56,693 nt of DNA from Leptolyngbyaceae cyanobacterium RM1_1_2. Its GTDB lineage: Bacteria > Cyanobacteriota > Cyanobacteriia > Phormidesmidales > Phormidesmidaceae. Location: positions 1 to 56,693 of the forward strand of contig JAAUQI010000032.1 of assembly GCA_012032345.1 (NCBI GenBank), read 5' to 3'. Positions 18,433-27,185 of this stretch are shown here, one piece after another. The number at the start of each line of letters is the position of its first letter. The first letter of the stretch is position 1. The position numbers and the translations under genes were made by a program. A model generated the notes under the pieces. That model had not been told where the DNA came from. It saw nothing but the letters and a program-made list of their open reading frames with translations, and made no database searches.

Positions 18433-18458
18433 GCCTAGTAGGCGATCGCCTACTAGGC
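18433..18458. repeat. Perfect 26-bp palindrome centred on a HIP1 octamer
   Basis: GCCTAGTAGGCGATCGCC plus TACTAGGC reads the same on both strands. Its centre is GCGATCGC. It sits in the 122-bp convergent spacer between the kinase and GAPDH genes, where a bidirectional terminator would be expected, but no T tract follows on either side. It could extrude as a cruciform or fold in RNA as a 13-bp stem with almost no loop. Confidence 0.75.
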
Positions 18459-18497
18459 CAAAACTTCCACTAGAAATGCCCAACCTAGATGCCTAGC

Positions 18498-19499
18498 TTA
18501 GAGCTGCTGAGCCAGCCGCAGCCCCTGGCGCACCATCTGGTTGGCATAGCCCCATTCGTTGTCATACCAGCTCATAACTTTGACTAAATCGCCGTCTACG
18601 ACCTGAGTCATGGTGAGGTCTACAATCGAGGCTCTAGAGTCTTGAATAATGTCAGAGGACACAATTGGATCTTCGGAAACGCCAAGGACGCCCTGATATT
18701 GCTCAGTTTCTGCCTCTTCACGAAAGATCTGGTTGAGGGCTTCGGCCTCTACTGGGCGATCGCAGACAAAAACAATATCGGCAATAGAGCCGACTGGCAC
18801 AGGGCCGCGCACCGCCACACCATTAAACTTGCCCTTTAGCTCGGGCAGCACTTCTGTAGTGGCGATCGCCGCTCCGGTACTGGTGGGTACAAAATTAGCT
18901 GCTGCCGCCCGCCCGCGACGATATTTTGAGCTAGGCGAATCCACGATAGCCTGACTGGACGTGTAGGCATGAATTGTGGTCATAATCGCTTTTTTAATAC
19001 CGACTCGCCGCTGCATCACTTCAACCACCGGAGCAATGCAGTTGGTGGTACAGCTAGCACAGGAGACAGTCTTAGCGGCATCTGCACTTTGCTGGTTAAT
19101 GCCATAGACCACCGTAGTAATGCCGTCGCTCTTGGGGGGAGCTGAGAGGACTACATGCTTAGCTCCTGCCTGCAGGTGCTTTTCGAGTCCTTCGCTGCGG
19201 CGAAACACCCCTGTACACTCAAAGACAATATCAATGCCTAAGTCATCCCAGGGAAGCTGGGCGGGGTCTTTCTCGCTAAAAACCTTGTAAGATGTCTCAC
19301 CCAGAGTCAGGCTGCTTTCGTCACTCTTGATTGGCTGATGGTAGCGACCATACACAGTGTCATACCGTAGCAAGTAGGCCAGGTTATCTGGAGAAACCAG
19401 ATCGTTGATCGCAACTAGCTCCATCTCTGGATGCTCAACGATAATTTTGAGTGCGGCTCGACCGATACGGCCTAAACCATTGATAGCAACACGAACCAT
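18498..19499 (-). CDS. gap: Glyceraldehyde-3-phosphate dehydrogenase, type I
   Basis: GAPDH interconverts glyceraldehyde-3-phosphate and 1,3-bisphosphoglycerate with NAD(P). The 333-residue protein has the Rossmann motif GLGRIG (8-13), the catalytic Cys150 in ASCTTNC, the active-site His at about 177 (TTIHAY) and the C-terminal SWYDNEWGY. Asp33 (AINDL) favours NAD as cofactor. Cyanobacteria carry several paralogues: an NAD-type glycolytic enzyme (Gap1), the dual Calvin-cycle enzyme (Gap2) and a third form. This one differs from the Gap2 pattern, so glycolysis-type or Gap3 is likelier; I cannot decide which. The phosphoglycerate mutase gene lies only 2 kb away. Confidence 0.93.
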   Translation of the reverse strand: MVRVAINGLGRIGRAALKIIVEHPEMELVAINDLVSPDNLAYLLRYDTVYGRYHQPIKSDESSLTLGETSYKVFSEKDPAQLPWDDLGIDIVFECTGVFRRSEGLEKHLQAGAKHVVLSAPPKSDGITTVVYGINQQSADAAKTVSCASCTTNCIAPVVEVMQRRVGIKKAIMTTIHAYTSSQAIVDSPSSKYRRGRAAAANFVPTSTGAAIATTEVLPELKGKFNGVAVRGPVPVGSIADIVFVCDRPVEAEALNQIFREEAETEQYQGVLGVSEDPIVSSDIIQDSRASIVDLTMTQVVDGDLVKVMSWYDNEWGYANQMVRQGLRLAQQL

Positions 19500-19541
19500 T
19501 GGCCCCCCTTTTGGTTTTTAAGCAATTTTTACTGACAAGCC

Positions 19542-19748
19542 TTACTGGCGATAGTCTGGGTCTACCCAGCAGAGAGGTAGCTGTTCGCCTGATGGAAAAA
19601 CGAGCTGGGCTTTACTAACGCTTTCGGGTGGCTGCTCTTCTTGCCCAGCCTGATGCTGTCCGGTTGCTTCGCTCTCAGTCGGGTTAATTAAAGCTTCAGT
19701 ATCAGTTACCTTAAATAAAATGCCGGTTTCTTTGTTTTGCATAAGCAC
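19542..19748 (-). CDS. Small acidic cyanobacterial protein (sometimes labelled acetyltransferase)
   Basis: The 68-residue protein opens with QNKETGILFKVTDTEALINP and ends with LPLCWVDPDYR, a pattern I recall from short conserved cyanobacterial proteins. The name acetyltransferase has been attached to them without evident support in their length. The middle is acidic, rich in Glu and Gln, and probably disordered. A second Met three codons in may be the true start. It lies 42 bp upstream of the GAPDH gene on the same strand and may be co-transcribed with it. Confidence 0.65.
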   Translation of the reverse strand: MLMQNKETGILFKVTDTEALINPTESEATGQHQAGQEEQPPESVSKAQLVFPSGEQLPLCWVDPDYRQ

Positions 19749-19833
19749 GGCGAATCTCCTTTTCTATTACGTTTGAACTAGCCTTGGAAAAACCAGTCTT
19801 AAAGCCAGTGCGGTGTCAACACTTAATCTCAGA

Positions 19834-19914
19834 GTGATGCCCTAGTTCGTAGTTAGCGCTTCAGCGCTAAAGCATTGACTACCAACCCTGATTTCTAACT
19901 GCGGCAATGCACCC
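19834..19914. repeat. Dispersed hairpin repeat B, copy 1
   Basis: About 80 bp match 53870-53945. The core is TAGCGCT-TC-AGCGCTA, a perfect 7-bp stem, enclosed by GTAGT and ACTAC that could form an outer stem. The second copy has TAGCACT-TC-AGTGCTA, with both sides of one base pair changed, so the stem is preserved. It lies between two minus-strand genes. No open frame is present. Confidence 0.75.
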
Positions 19915-19950
19915 GTCTTGAGTCAGGTTCAATGCTTCAGCCCTAGCGGC

Positions 19951-20301
19951 TTAAGTAGCGTCTCGCTCATCGGCCCGAGCCGGAGGGCTGGTAGCCTCAA
20001 CTGCGGTAAAAGATTCATCAATGCGGTAGGTATGAGCAGCCTGCTGCGGCACCACCCAAGAGTCACCCGGCTGCAGCTGAACCACCTTGCCCTCTAGATG
20101 CAGTTCAGCTCGCCCTGCAATCACGTAACCTACTGTCTCATAGTCTCGTCTGGTTTCAGGTTTAGGTTCGCTTCCAGGTTCACTTGGGGCTTCTTGCCAC
20201 AGGCGCATAGCTAGCTTTTGGCCTGAGGCTAAATAGGTCTGTCCCATCTCCCCTGTTGCAGCATTTTGCTGATTGGTTTTAAAAATAGAAGCTTCTGGCA
20301 T
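19951..20301 (-). CDS. Cupin-domain protein
   Basis: The 116-residue protein has the small beta-barrel cupin pattern: ETVGYVIAGRAELHLEG, then LQPGDSWVVPQQAAHTYR. The first metal-binding motif lacks its usual two histidines, and only one His (AAHTYR) is clear in the second, so metal binding and catalysis are doubtful. It may be a small-molecule or sensing cupin. The ATG at 20301 starts the domain; upstream in-frame sequence is not cupin-like. It diverges from the gene at 20569, and the 267-bp spacer must hold both promoters. Confidence 0.75.
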   Translation of the reverse strand: MPEASIFKTNQQNAATGEMGQTYLASGQKLAMRLWQEAPSEPGSEPKPETRRDYETVGYVIAGRAELHLEGKVVQLQPGDSWVVPQQAAHTYRIDESFTAVEATSPPARADERDAT

Positions 20302-20568
20302 ATTGACGTATTGGTTCCTGTAGTGGACGTAAGAGAAAAGTTGCTTTTTGAAGTATTTGAAGTCTGGGCTATCTGTTCTGAACATAGAAAAAAGGAGGCG
20401 CGCTGGCGTCTTTCTATGGGGGGAAGTCGCTCAAAAGAATGTTTTAGACATCGGTAGCTAGCTAGAGTACAACCAAACTTTTTTGGGATAAGCTGCAAAT
20501 GCAGCGATCGCCAAAAGTACTTGACACCCGCGATCGCCACTTTGAATTTGCCGCTACCAAAAGACGTT

Positions 20569-20796
20569 ATGCCCCATTCTGATTCTCAAAACTCAGCCGA
20601 TCGCAAAACCAAGCTGGAGACTGCTGACGAAAAAACGGTTGATCCCAGAGACTTGATCTACAACAGCGAAACCGGGCAGCATCCCCGTGAGGTGATCGAA
20701 AATCCCGCAGTAGCGCCTCAGATGCTTAATGATCCTGAAACCTCACGAGCAGGATTCATCCGCGCAGAACGAGGAGAAAACCAAGACACCCAGTAG
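20569..20796 (+). CDS. Small hydrophilic protein of unknown function
   Basis: The 75-residue protein is strongly hydrophilic and likely disordered, with no membrane segment or Cys. Motifs such as DPRDLIYNSETGQHPREVIENP look conserved in style, but I cannot name a family. The ATG at 20569 is preferred over the TTG at 20521, since the stretch between them is without pattern. It is followed, in the same direction, by a second hydrophilic protein gene (20929-21357); both resemble stress-linked small proteins (inference). Confidence 0.55.
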   Translation: MPHSDSQNSADRKTKLETADEKTVDPRDLIYNSETGQHPREVIENPAVAPQMLNDPETSRAGFIRAERGENQDTQ

Positions 20797-20928
20797 TCTT
20801 TCAGCGGTCTTTGGGCAAAACATCCCCCGTAGAATAGGCAGCACTCACCTAACGCTAAATTCAGAGCCATGTCAGAAAGTTGCGTGAGTTTGTAGAAAAT
20901 AGTTGGCAATCAGTCAGTAGGAAACCAA

Positions 20929-21357
20929 ATGGCAGACCAGAAATCTCAAGACCTGCAACAGGGTCATAAAGTAGCAGGCAACCCAGAGCAGACCAACCAG
21001 CCCCCCAAAATACAAACCGAAGCGACTTCAATGGCTGAGGCTGTCAGAGTAGGTCAAGAAGACAACAGCATTCGCGCCGGGGCAACTGTTCCTGGAAACC
21101 ATGAACACAGCGCTAGCGGGGCTTCAACTGTTGGCGGTGACCCGGATGCTATGAGCTATCAGGCCAAAGTCGTTGGAGAAGAGGCCGTTGGCGGGACGAC
21201 GCCAACTCCAGATCAAAACGTGGTAGACGACATTGGTGAGGCAATGGGTATTGAGGCGATTGACGAACAGCCGCTAGAAATTACTGAGCGTATGCACGCC
21301 CGCGATCGCCAGCGAGCAGAGCTTGATCTCCTAGCTCAGGATGACGCCTCTATTTAA
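20929..21357 (+). CDS. Hydrophilic conserved cyanobacterial protein (DUF6335-like)
   Basis: A 142-residue acidic protein has a disordered Gln/Asn-rich N-terminus (1-60) and a conserved-looking C-terminal half: GEEAVGGTTPTPDQNVVDDIGEAMGI followed by a charged ERMHARDRQRAELD helix. The GGTTPTPDQ block is what I associate with DUF6335. No enzyme motif is present. A possible weak RBS precedes the ATG. The gene converges with apgM. Confidence 0.65.
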   Translation: MADQKSQDLQQGHKVAGNPEQTNQPPKIQTEATSMAEAVRVGQEDNSIRAGATVPGNHEHSASGASTVGGDPDAMSYQAKVVGEEAVGGTTPTPDQNVVDDIGEAMGIEAIDEQPLEITERMHARDRQRAELDLLAQDDASI

Positions 21358-21378
21358 GATTCGTTCTAGGATTCGTCT

Positions 21379-21420
21379 GAGAAAAGCGCAGCGCTAGCTA
21401 GAGAAAAGCGCAGCGCTAGC
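21379..21420. repeat. Short tandem duplication in the convergent spacer
   Basis: The 20-mer GAGAAAAGCGCAGCGCTAGC occurs at 21379-21398 and again at 21401-21420. Each unit contains the small palindrome AGCGCAGCGCT-like core, so each can form a short hairpin. It lies 22 bp after the stop of the plus-strand gene and just before the end of apgM, and may contribute to transcription termination. Confidence 0.6.
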
Positions 21421-21433
21421 CAGGAAATCACGA

Positions 21434-22654
21434 TTACGCCCCATATTTTTGCAGTCGGCCAGCATTAGCCAGCGCCAGCCCCATCAGGTGTGTGCCTGGG
21501 CGAGTGCCCAGCATTCCCCGGCGGCAGGCGTATTCATCGAACTGGGCGACGCCATCTACCCGAGTATGAGCGCCATAAATTAGCAGCGGTACCGGGTGCC
21601 AGCTATGCTGGCCCATTGTGGCCGGGGTGGAGTGGTCGGCGGTTACAACTAAGACGTCAGGGGCCAGGGTTGTAATCAGGGGCAGTAGCCGATCGACCGT
21701 TTCAATCAGGGAAACCTTGCTGTCAAAGTCAGCGTCTTCTCCCAGACTGTCTGACTTTTTGACATGGACAAAGAAGAAGTTGTAGTCTTTGGCATACTGA
21801 GCTTGCAGAGCCTTGAAGCGGGCCTCGATTCCCCCTGGCGGATCAACTAAATCCATCCCAATCAGGCGACTCACTCCCCGATACATGGGATAGTCTGCAA
21901 TGCAGAGCCCTTTTAGCTTGAAGCGCTCCTGTAGCGAGGGCAGTGGCTCATAGCGCTCAAAGCCTCTAAGCAAAATCATATTGGCGGGTTTTTCAGCCGC
22001 TAACACTGATTTGACCTGCTCCACAAACGAGCAAATTAGCTTTTCAGTAAGCTGGGAGCCATCGTCTTTGGCCCTAGGTTCAGCCGCAGGTACCCCGGTC
22101 TGCTGAGGATCAGTATCGACTAAATTTCCCCCTAGGTTTGCTCCTCTCAGCACCAGTACTGCCCGGTGTTCGCTGACGGTTTCAAAAAAGAAGGTGCCGT
22201 CAAAGTCGAGGCTCACCTGATCGCGGATTTTTTGAGTCAGTTTTTGGTTCAGGTCTGTGGCAATGCGACCGGCTCGGCGATCGCTAATATTACCGGCTTC
22301 ATCTACAGTCGCAAAGTTGACCCGCGCTGCCACATCCCCTGCCTGCAGGTCAAAGTCAATACCTAGGGCTGATAAGACGCCGCGCCCTACCCGATAGTGC
22401 AGCGGATCGTAACCAAATAAAGCCAAGTGACCTGGGCCGCTGCCGGGGGTAATTCCTGGCCCGACGATTTCTAAAAGTCCACAGCTTGACTCTTTGGCTA
22501 GCTGATCAAAATTGTGAGTATCTGCCACCTGTAGCTCGGTGCCACCCCGCTCGGCATCAGGTAAGCCTCCCAGTCCGTCTAAAATGAGATAAACAATTTT
22601 GCCACCCTCCTCCCAGACCAGATCTTCCCAGATTTTTGTTATGTCCGTATTCAT
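21434..22654 (-). CDS. apgM: 2,3-bisphosphoglycerate-independent phosphoglycerate mutase (archaeal type)
   Basis: ApgM interconverts 3- and 2-phosphoglycerate with a metal-dependent alkaline-phosphatase-like fold. The 406-residue protein shows the first metal site in YLILDGLGG, the phosphorylated-Ser region in PGSGPGHLALFGYDP, and later metal ligands in HVKKSDSLGED and VTADHSTPA, with GTRPGTHLM near the end. The ATG at 22654 is preferred over 22738 because the extra 28 residues are not family-like. It belongs to central carbon flow in the same block as GAPDH, although it is not in an operon with it. Confidence 0.93.
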   Translation of the reverse strand: MNTDITKIWEDLVWEEGGKIVYLILDGLGGLPDAERGGTELQVADTHNFDQLAKESSCGLLEIVGPGITPGSGPGHLALFGYDPLHYRVGRGVLSALGIDFDLQAGDVAARVNFATVDEAGNISDRRAGRIATDLNQKLTQKIRDQVSLDFDGTFFFETVSEHRAVLVLRGANLGGNLVDTDPQQTGVPAAEPRAKDDGSQLTEKLICSFVEQVKSVLAAEKPANMILLRGFERYEPLPSLQERFKLKGLCIADYPMYRGVSRLIGMDLVDPPGGIEARFKALQAQYAKDYNFFFVHVKKSDSLGEDADFDSKVSLIETVDRLLPLITTLAPDVLVVTADHSTPATMGQHSWHPVPLLIYGAHTRVDGVAQFDEYACRRGMLGTRPGTHLMGLALANAGRLQKYGA

Positions 22655-22823
22655 GTTGAGGAAAAGGGCTAACCACTTAGAGAGACTGCTTATGTCTGGC
22701 TTTATATCAGACGGCAGGGGAAGTGAGGCAACCTTCAAAAGGTAGAGGTCTATTTAACAGGCTAGATTTTGGCAGGCTAGACTTTGGGTGTAGCCAATCA
22801 CAAAAATATGCGAGGTCATAGTC

Positions 22824-23120
22824 ATGACACCTGATTCTGATGAGCAAGCGCCAGAGATGGGCCGTCTTCGCGGCGATGTCTGGTCTGATTTGCGGGCGGT
22901 TAAGCGCTTAGAGCACACGCAGCAGGATGTAAACTCGCTACAAACTGCAATCAACCACCTGCAGCAGCGATGGATAATTAGTGTGATCCTGTCAGGAACG
23001 GTTGCGATCGCCTTAGGAATTGGTTTAGCGTTTACCTATAGTCAGGTGCGCTCATTACAGCAGCAGTTACAGTCTCAGGCTTTTGTGCCTGATTCTGATT
23101 TGCGATCGCCCGTAAAGTAA
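22824..23120 (+). CDS. Small single-pass membrane protein with flanking coiled coils
   Basis: The 98-residue protein has a cytoplasmic-looking helical segment (about 22-50), one membrane helix (51-72) and a short Gln-rich coiled coil (73-88). A GAGG site precedes the ATG. It is followed 13 bp later by a longer protein of the same architecture (23134-23799), so the two probably form a complex or arose by duplication. I recognise no family. Confidence 0.65.
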   Translation: MTPDSDEQAPEMGRLRGDVWSDLRAVKRLEHTQQDVNSLQTAINHLQQRWIISVILSGTVAIALGIGLAFTYSQVRSLQQQLQSQAFVPDSDLRSPVK

Positions 23121-23133
23121 GTTTTATCTAACC

Positions 23134-23799
23134 ATGTCTGATTTGCCCGATTCTGCGATTTCCGACTCTACGGTTTCCGATTCTACAGTCTCTAGCTCCG
23201 CTGTCTACGAGAGCACCTATGAGCCAGCGACAGCCACTAGGACGTCATCTAGCAGCCTAGTGCGCTCGTCTGTGGCCGAAACTCATTTAGAAGAGCTTGC
23301 TCGTGAAGTGCTAGAGCTAAAGCTGGCTGCTTTGTCTGAAACGAATGCGGCAGAAAAGTCAGTTCGGCAGCTCCAGCGGCAGCTGGGACGCCTTAGAGCC
23401 ATCCTGCTGCTGGCGTTTATTTTGTTCGGCGGCGTGATCACCTGGCAGGTTAGTAGCTGGCGCGCTCAGCAGGGCCAGATTGCCCAGATGCAAACTCAGC
23501 TTGCTGCAATTGATACAACTCAGCCTGAGCGGGTACAGCAGCTCATTGAGGAAATTGCCGACCTGCAGCAGCAGGTACCCAACAACCTGTCTACCCTCCT
23601 AGAGCGCAACCAGCAGGACATTCAGACGCTGCAGAGTACGCTCAGCGATCTAAACGAAACGGTAGGCGATCGCCAGCGAGCCTTGGTGGTGCTAACCCAG
23701 GCACTACAGGATATTCTCACCGATAGCACTGTCCCCCTGCTCAACCCAGCACCAGTACCTCAGGCAGAGGCTGTCGATGAAGCTGAGTCGCAAAATTGA
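23134..23799 (+). CDS. Single-pass membrane protein with long periplasmic coiled coil
   Basis: The 221-residue protein starts with a Ser/Thr-rich stretch of SDSTV-like repeats (8-25), then a helical region, a membrane helix at about 89-107 and a long Gln/Leu-rich coiled coil (110-205) with heptad spacing. The topology is probably N-in. It is in tandem with the smaller coiled-coil membrane protein upstream. It is possibly a scaffold or envelope spacer, but no function can be assigned. Confidence 0.7.
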   Translation: MSDLPDSAISDSTVSDSTVSSSAVYESTYEPATATRTSSSSLVRSSVAETHLEELAREVLELKLAALSETNAAEKSVRQLQRQLGRLRAILLLAFILFGGVITWQVSSWRAQQGQIAQMQTQLAAIDTTQPERVQQLIEEIADLQQQVPNNLSTLLERNQQDIQTLQSTLSDLNETVGDRQRALVVLTQALQDILTDSTVPLLNPAPVPQAEAVDEAESQN

Positions 23800-23877
23800 T
23801 TACAGCCTGAGTTGAGGAAAGCCCCATGACGGTTCTAGCTCTACCAAAACAGGCTAAATCAAAAATTTACAGGTGTT

Positions 23878-25010
23878 TTAGGTGCCTGAAATTAGGCCCA
23901 TACTCAGCCGCCGGATCGCTCGCTGAGCCACGTCAGCATAGCTCAAATCGCCGCAAAACAGCTTCACCATCTTTTCAGTACTGGCAGGACGCTTGACGCC
24001 TACCCGATAGGCTAGCTTAGGCGCTTTGTAAAACGCTTGGGCCAGCCGTCTGGCCCAGCGCATGTCCCCACCCCACTCTTCGTTGATGACGCGGGTGTAG
24101 TCTTCTAAAGCCTGGGCATTACCGCCGAGGGCCTGATCAATGGCCCGTGCTGCTTTCACGCCGCTAAACATAGAAGGACGAATGCCCTCAGCCGTAAATG
24201 GATCGACGACGCAGGCAGACTCGCCCACCAGCAAAGCGTTCTGAGTATGCAGCGTCTGTTCCCCATCCCAAATCAGCAGCGGATGGCCGTGCTGCTTGAC
24301 CTGAGTGGCATCAATGCCAAATTCAGCAGAGTATTCTGTCAGCGGCGACAGCAGGTCATATTTACCCTGACTGCCCGAGCGAAACACACCGCCGCCAATC
24401 GAGTAGCCATCCGCTTTGGGGAAGTTCCAGGCGTAGCCGTTTTGAGCAGGCCAAACTCAAAATGCACTACAGGTTCACTGGGCACAGCCAAACGCGGTTC
24501 GGCTTCGAGCGCAGCACCCATCAGGTAGCGACGGTTGTTAAACCCCAGCCATTTAGCCAGTGAACCCCTAGCCCCATCAGCTGCAATCAAGTAGCGCCCT
24601 TCGATCGGAGCCTGGGGCGTATCAAGCTGCCAGCGATCGCTCTTAAACGCAATCCCCATAACTTTTGTGCTGTCTTTGAGCTGTGCTCCCTGCCGCTGGG
24701 CCTGCTGCACAATAAAGTAGTCAAATTGGTCGCGCCGCACCATCCACAGCGGTTGTGAAGCTTCGACCTCCCTCTCAACCGCATCTTGCATCTGCCAGGT
24801 ATAGCGGACTTTGCTGACCTTGACAGAGATAGCCGGGGTAAAGTCAAAGTCAAACCACTGGGCTACCTGAGGTGAAACCCCGCCACCACAGGGCTTATAG
24901 CGCGGCAGCGTAGCTCGATCGAGCAGCAGTACCGATCGCCCTGCTTTGGCTAAGTGGTAAGCAGCGGTGCTGCCAGCAGGGCCAGCGCCTACAATTACGC
25001 AGTCATACAT
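23878..25010 (-). pseudogene. Geranylgeranyl-reductase-family FAD oxidoreductase, one frameshift
   Basis: Reconstructed length is 377 residues, normal for the family, which reduces isoprenoid double bonds or acts as related flavin hydroxylases and reductases. The start at 25010 gives MYDCVIVGAGPAGSTAAYHLAK, the FAD motif, followed by PCGGGVSP and the DG motif in LIAADGARGS. Reading breaks at the AAAA run (TTTT at 24440-24443). Beyond it the other frame gives NGYAWNFPKADGYSIGGG and the C-terminal VGESACVVDPFTAEGIRPSM, both hallmark motifs. One extra A restores the frame. The sequence differs from ChlP, which makes phytol, so a separate cyanobacterial paralogue is likely. Confidence 0.85.
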
Positions 25011-25140
25011 AGGGATACTTGGCCGATGCAATCGGCAGTAGGTAGCATTTTTGTAAACTAATTTTAGCCCCATCGTGATCTGGCTAACGGCGGCGATCGC
25101 CAAACTCGGCTTGCATAGAAGAGCTGATAGTTTTTTAACC

Positions 25141-25920
25141 ATGCGCTCAATTTTTAGACAGCTTAATTTCTCTTTTGCGTTTCTGCAGCGCTGCTTTGTG
25201 GTGATGATTCTGGGGAGCTGGTTGTGGCTGCTAGCATTTAGCCTTGCCCCGGCCCAGGCTGCTGAGACAGTCATTAATCCGCTAGCCGATGAGACTCCGG
25301 CTGCTGTGGATTTAAAGAACAGCCTGCAAAATGCCGATACGACCATCAAAGAAAAGCTAGAATCTGCGGTTAACGCTATTCAAGCTGACCTGAAAGACCT
25401 GAGCGAAACTGCCGCCAGCGAACCTAAAACTCTGACATTGCCTGCAGTGGAAGCGGTCACCGATAAAGCCGCAGACAGACTCAAAACCGCCACTACAGAA
25501 GCTAGCGAAACTCTGGAAACCGCTAGCCAGACGGCTTTAGAAAAAGCCGCCGCTCGTAGCCAGCCAGTTCCTGATAGCCAACAGTCGGCAGCACAGCTAG
25601 CGGAGGAAGCCGTTGAAACTGCGACTCAGACCGCTAAGCAGACTTTAGAAGAAACCGTGAGTCAGATGAGCGAAGATCTAGATCAGGCGGCGACAGCCCT
25701 GCCGCCAACCGCCGACCCTGCCGCAGTCAAGGCCATAGAGTCAGCAAAGGAAACCGTTCAGGCGATCGCTGATGACGCTACGACAGATCTAAACGCTACA
25801 ACAGCCACGCCGCCCACACCCATGAGCGCTCCTCGAGCTGTTATGGAAACGCCTGCCGAATCGGCTACACCTGATACCAAACCAGCCTGGTTAGAGAAGT
25901 TAAGAAACTTCTTTCGATAG
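25141..25920 (+). CDS. Secreted alanine/threonine-rich helical protein
   Basis: The 259-residue protein has a signal peptide with a likely cut after AQA at about residue 40. The mature part is almost entirely amphipathic helix built from imperfect 11-residue-like units rich in Ala, Thr, Glu and Lys (for example TASQTALEKAAARS and SAKETVQAIADDA), as in apolipoprotein-like or LEA-like proteins. There is a short Pro/Thr linker and a basic WLEKLRNFFR end. It is probably periplasmic and membrane- or stress-associated (inference). It diverges from the reductase gene. Confidence 0.7.
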   Translation: MRSIFRQLNFSFAFLQRCFVVMILGSWLWLLAFSLAPAQAAETVINPLADETPAAVDLKNSLQNADTTIKEKLESAVNAIQADLKDLSETAASEPKTLTLPAVEAVTDKAADRLKTATTEASETLETASQTALEKAAARSQPVPDSQQSAAQLAEEAVETATQTAKQTLEETVSQMSEDLDQAATALPPTADPAAVKAIESAKETVQAIADDATTDLNATTATPPTPMSAPRAVMETPAESATPDTKPAWLEKLRNFFR

Positions 25921-26211
25921 AGGCGATCGCCATTTATTTTCAGTTTAATAAAGGTAAAAGCTGTAACAGGAAAGTCCCAGAAACCACGATAGGATTTTGA
26001 AAACTTTCTTGTTACGATCAAAGTCGATAAACTCGTTAGACTCAGGCAAAATTTGCTTGGGTTTGAGCAATAGCTCTGCTTAGTTCCCTCAACTCTTTCG
26101 TTTACAGGTTAGAACATAGGGTGCTATCGGCCATCACTGATCAGATGAAGATAGTAATCTCTCTGACACTTTATCGGCACCTCACGAGCACTTTATCAGG
26201 AGAAACCTATT

Positions 26212-26550
26212 ATGATTCGGTTTGCATCACTTACCTGGCTTTTAACTAGCTTCGCTATTTTACCTGTCGCTCATGCTCAAGAACTGCAGGGTTCTGCGGC
26301 TGATCTAAACTCTTTAGAGTCGCAAAGCATTGAGCTGAGCACGAGCGGACAGTCTTTAGACGCTGTTGCTGAGCAGATTAATCAGGCTGCGGGCGAACCT
26401 CGACGAGGGAGAAATTTTATTCCCGTATCAGAGGTGCTCTCGTCACCAGCCTTTGAGGGCGTTGTGAATGAAGACAACGACGTGCCTGATAGTCTCGCTA
26501 TTTATGATTCTATGGGCACGCCTTCGATTGGTTTTGGCACAGAGCTTTAG
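26212..26550 (+). CDS. Small secreted protein of unknown function
   Basis: The 112-residue protein has a clear signal peptide with predicted cleavage after AHA at residue 22. The mature domain is acidic, without cysteines, and contains no motif I recognise. A strong site (AGGAGAAACCTATT) precedes the ATG. Confidence 0.65.
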   Translation: MIRFASLTWLLTSFAILPVAHAQELQGSAADLNSLESQSIELSTSGQSLDAVAEQINQAAGEPRRGRNFIPVSEVLSSPAFEGVVNEDNDVPDSLAIYDSMGTPSIGFGTEL

Positions 26551-27185
26551 CCTCGTCGTTGGCGACACTTAGCCAGCAGCATAGCAACCTTAACTCATCT
26601 GCAGGTAGAGGGAGTTGTGAAAGGCTTTTCCTGTAAAAACGTCCTTTCACAACCCTCATAGGGCATCTGTATATTTAAGCAGAAGCAGCTCTCTCTTTGC
26701 TGCGCGCTCTCAAGGCATAGGCATTTGCCTGAGAAGCTGTTTAAGAAGAAGTATGCTGTCATATTTGGCACTCGGAAGTTCCCTTGATCTCCTTCTTTAA
26801 GGAAGATTTAGGGGGATCTCAATAGTACAGGTACCTTACAGGAGACTTTTAAGACATTCCCTGAACAGTGGTCTTGCGTACAGTGGCGGCTGTGCTGTCA
26901 ATACTCTTTTCGCTGCTAAGCTCTGCCTGTGTTTAATCAGGTGTTCAATAGACCTGTCAGTAAGTCAGCAGCAGCAAAAATACTGAAAAACCCAGGGTAA
27001 TAGCGTCAATGCCGGGTGTTGATTTTACAGGAATTGTGCAGTGCCACGTATATTTGGCTTAAAAAAAGGTCTAAGTTGCGTATTTTCCAAGATTTAATTT
27101 TGCTCGAGTCTCGCTTAAGATTCCCAACATATGCATCTACCTGGATGGCTGATTGGCCACTTTCTCAAGGGGAGTTTTTTGTCGC
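26551..27185. other. Intergenic stretch with small hairpins, no gene recognised
   Basis: An imperfect hairpin at 26608-26657 pairs GTTGTGAAAGG with CCTTTCACAAC, enclosed by GAGGG and CCCTC. A second, weaker one at about 26787-26819 contains CTTCTTTAAGGAAG inside GATCTCC and GGGGATC. Both look like fragments of small dispersed cyanobacterial repeats; a TTACAACCCTCC-type sequence also occurs near 16715. The first could also serve as the terminator of the gene ending at 26550. The short open frame at 27016-27249 overlaps the next gene and is not convincing. Confidence 0.45.
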
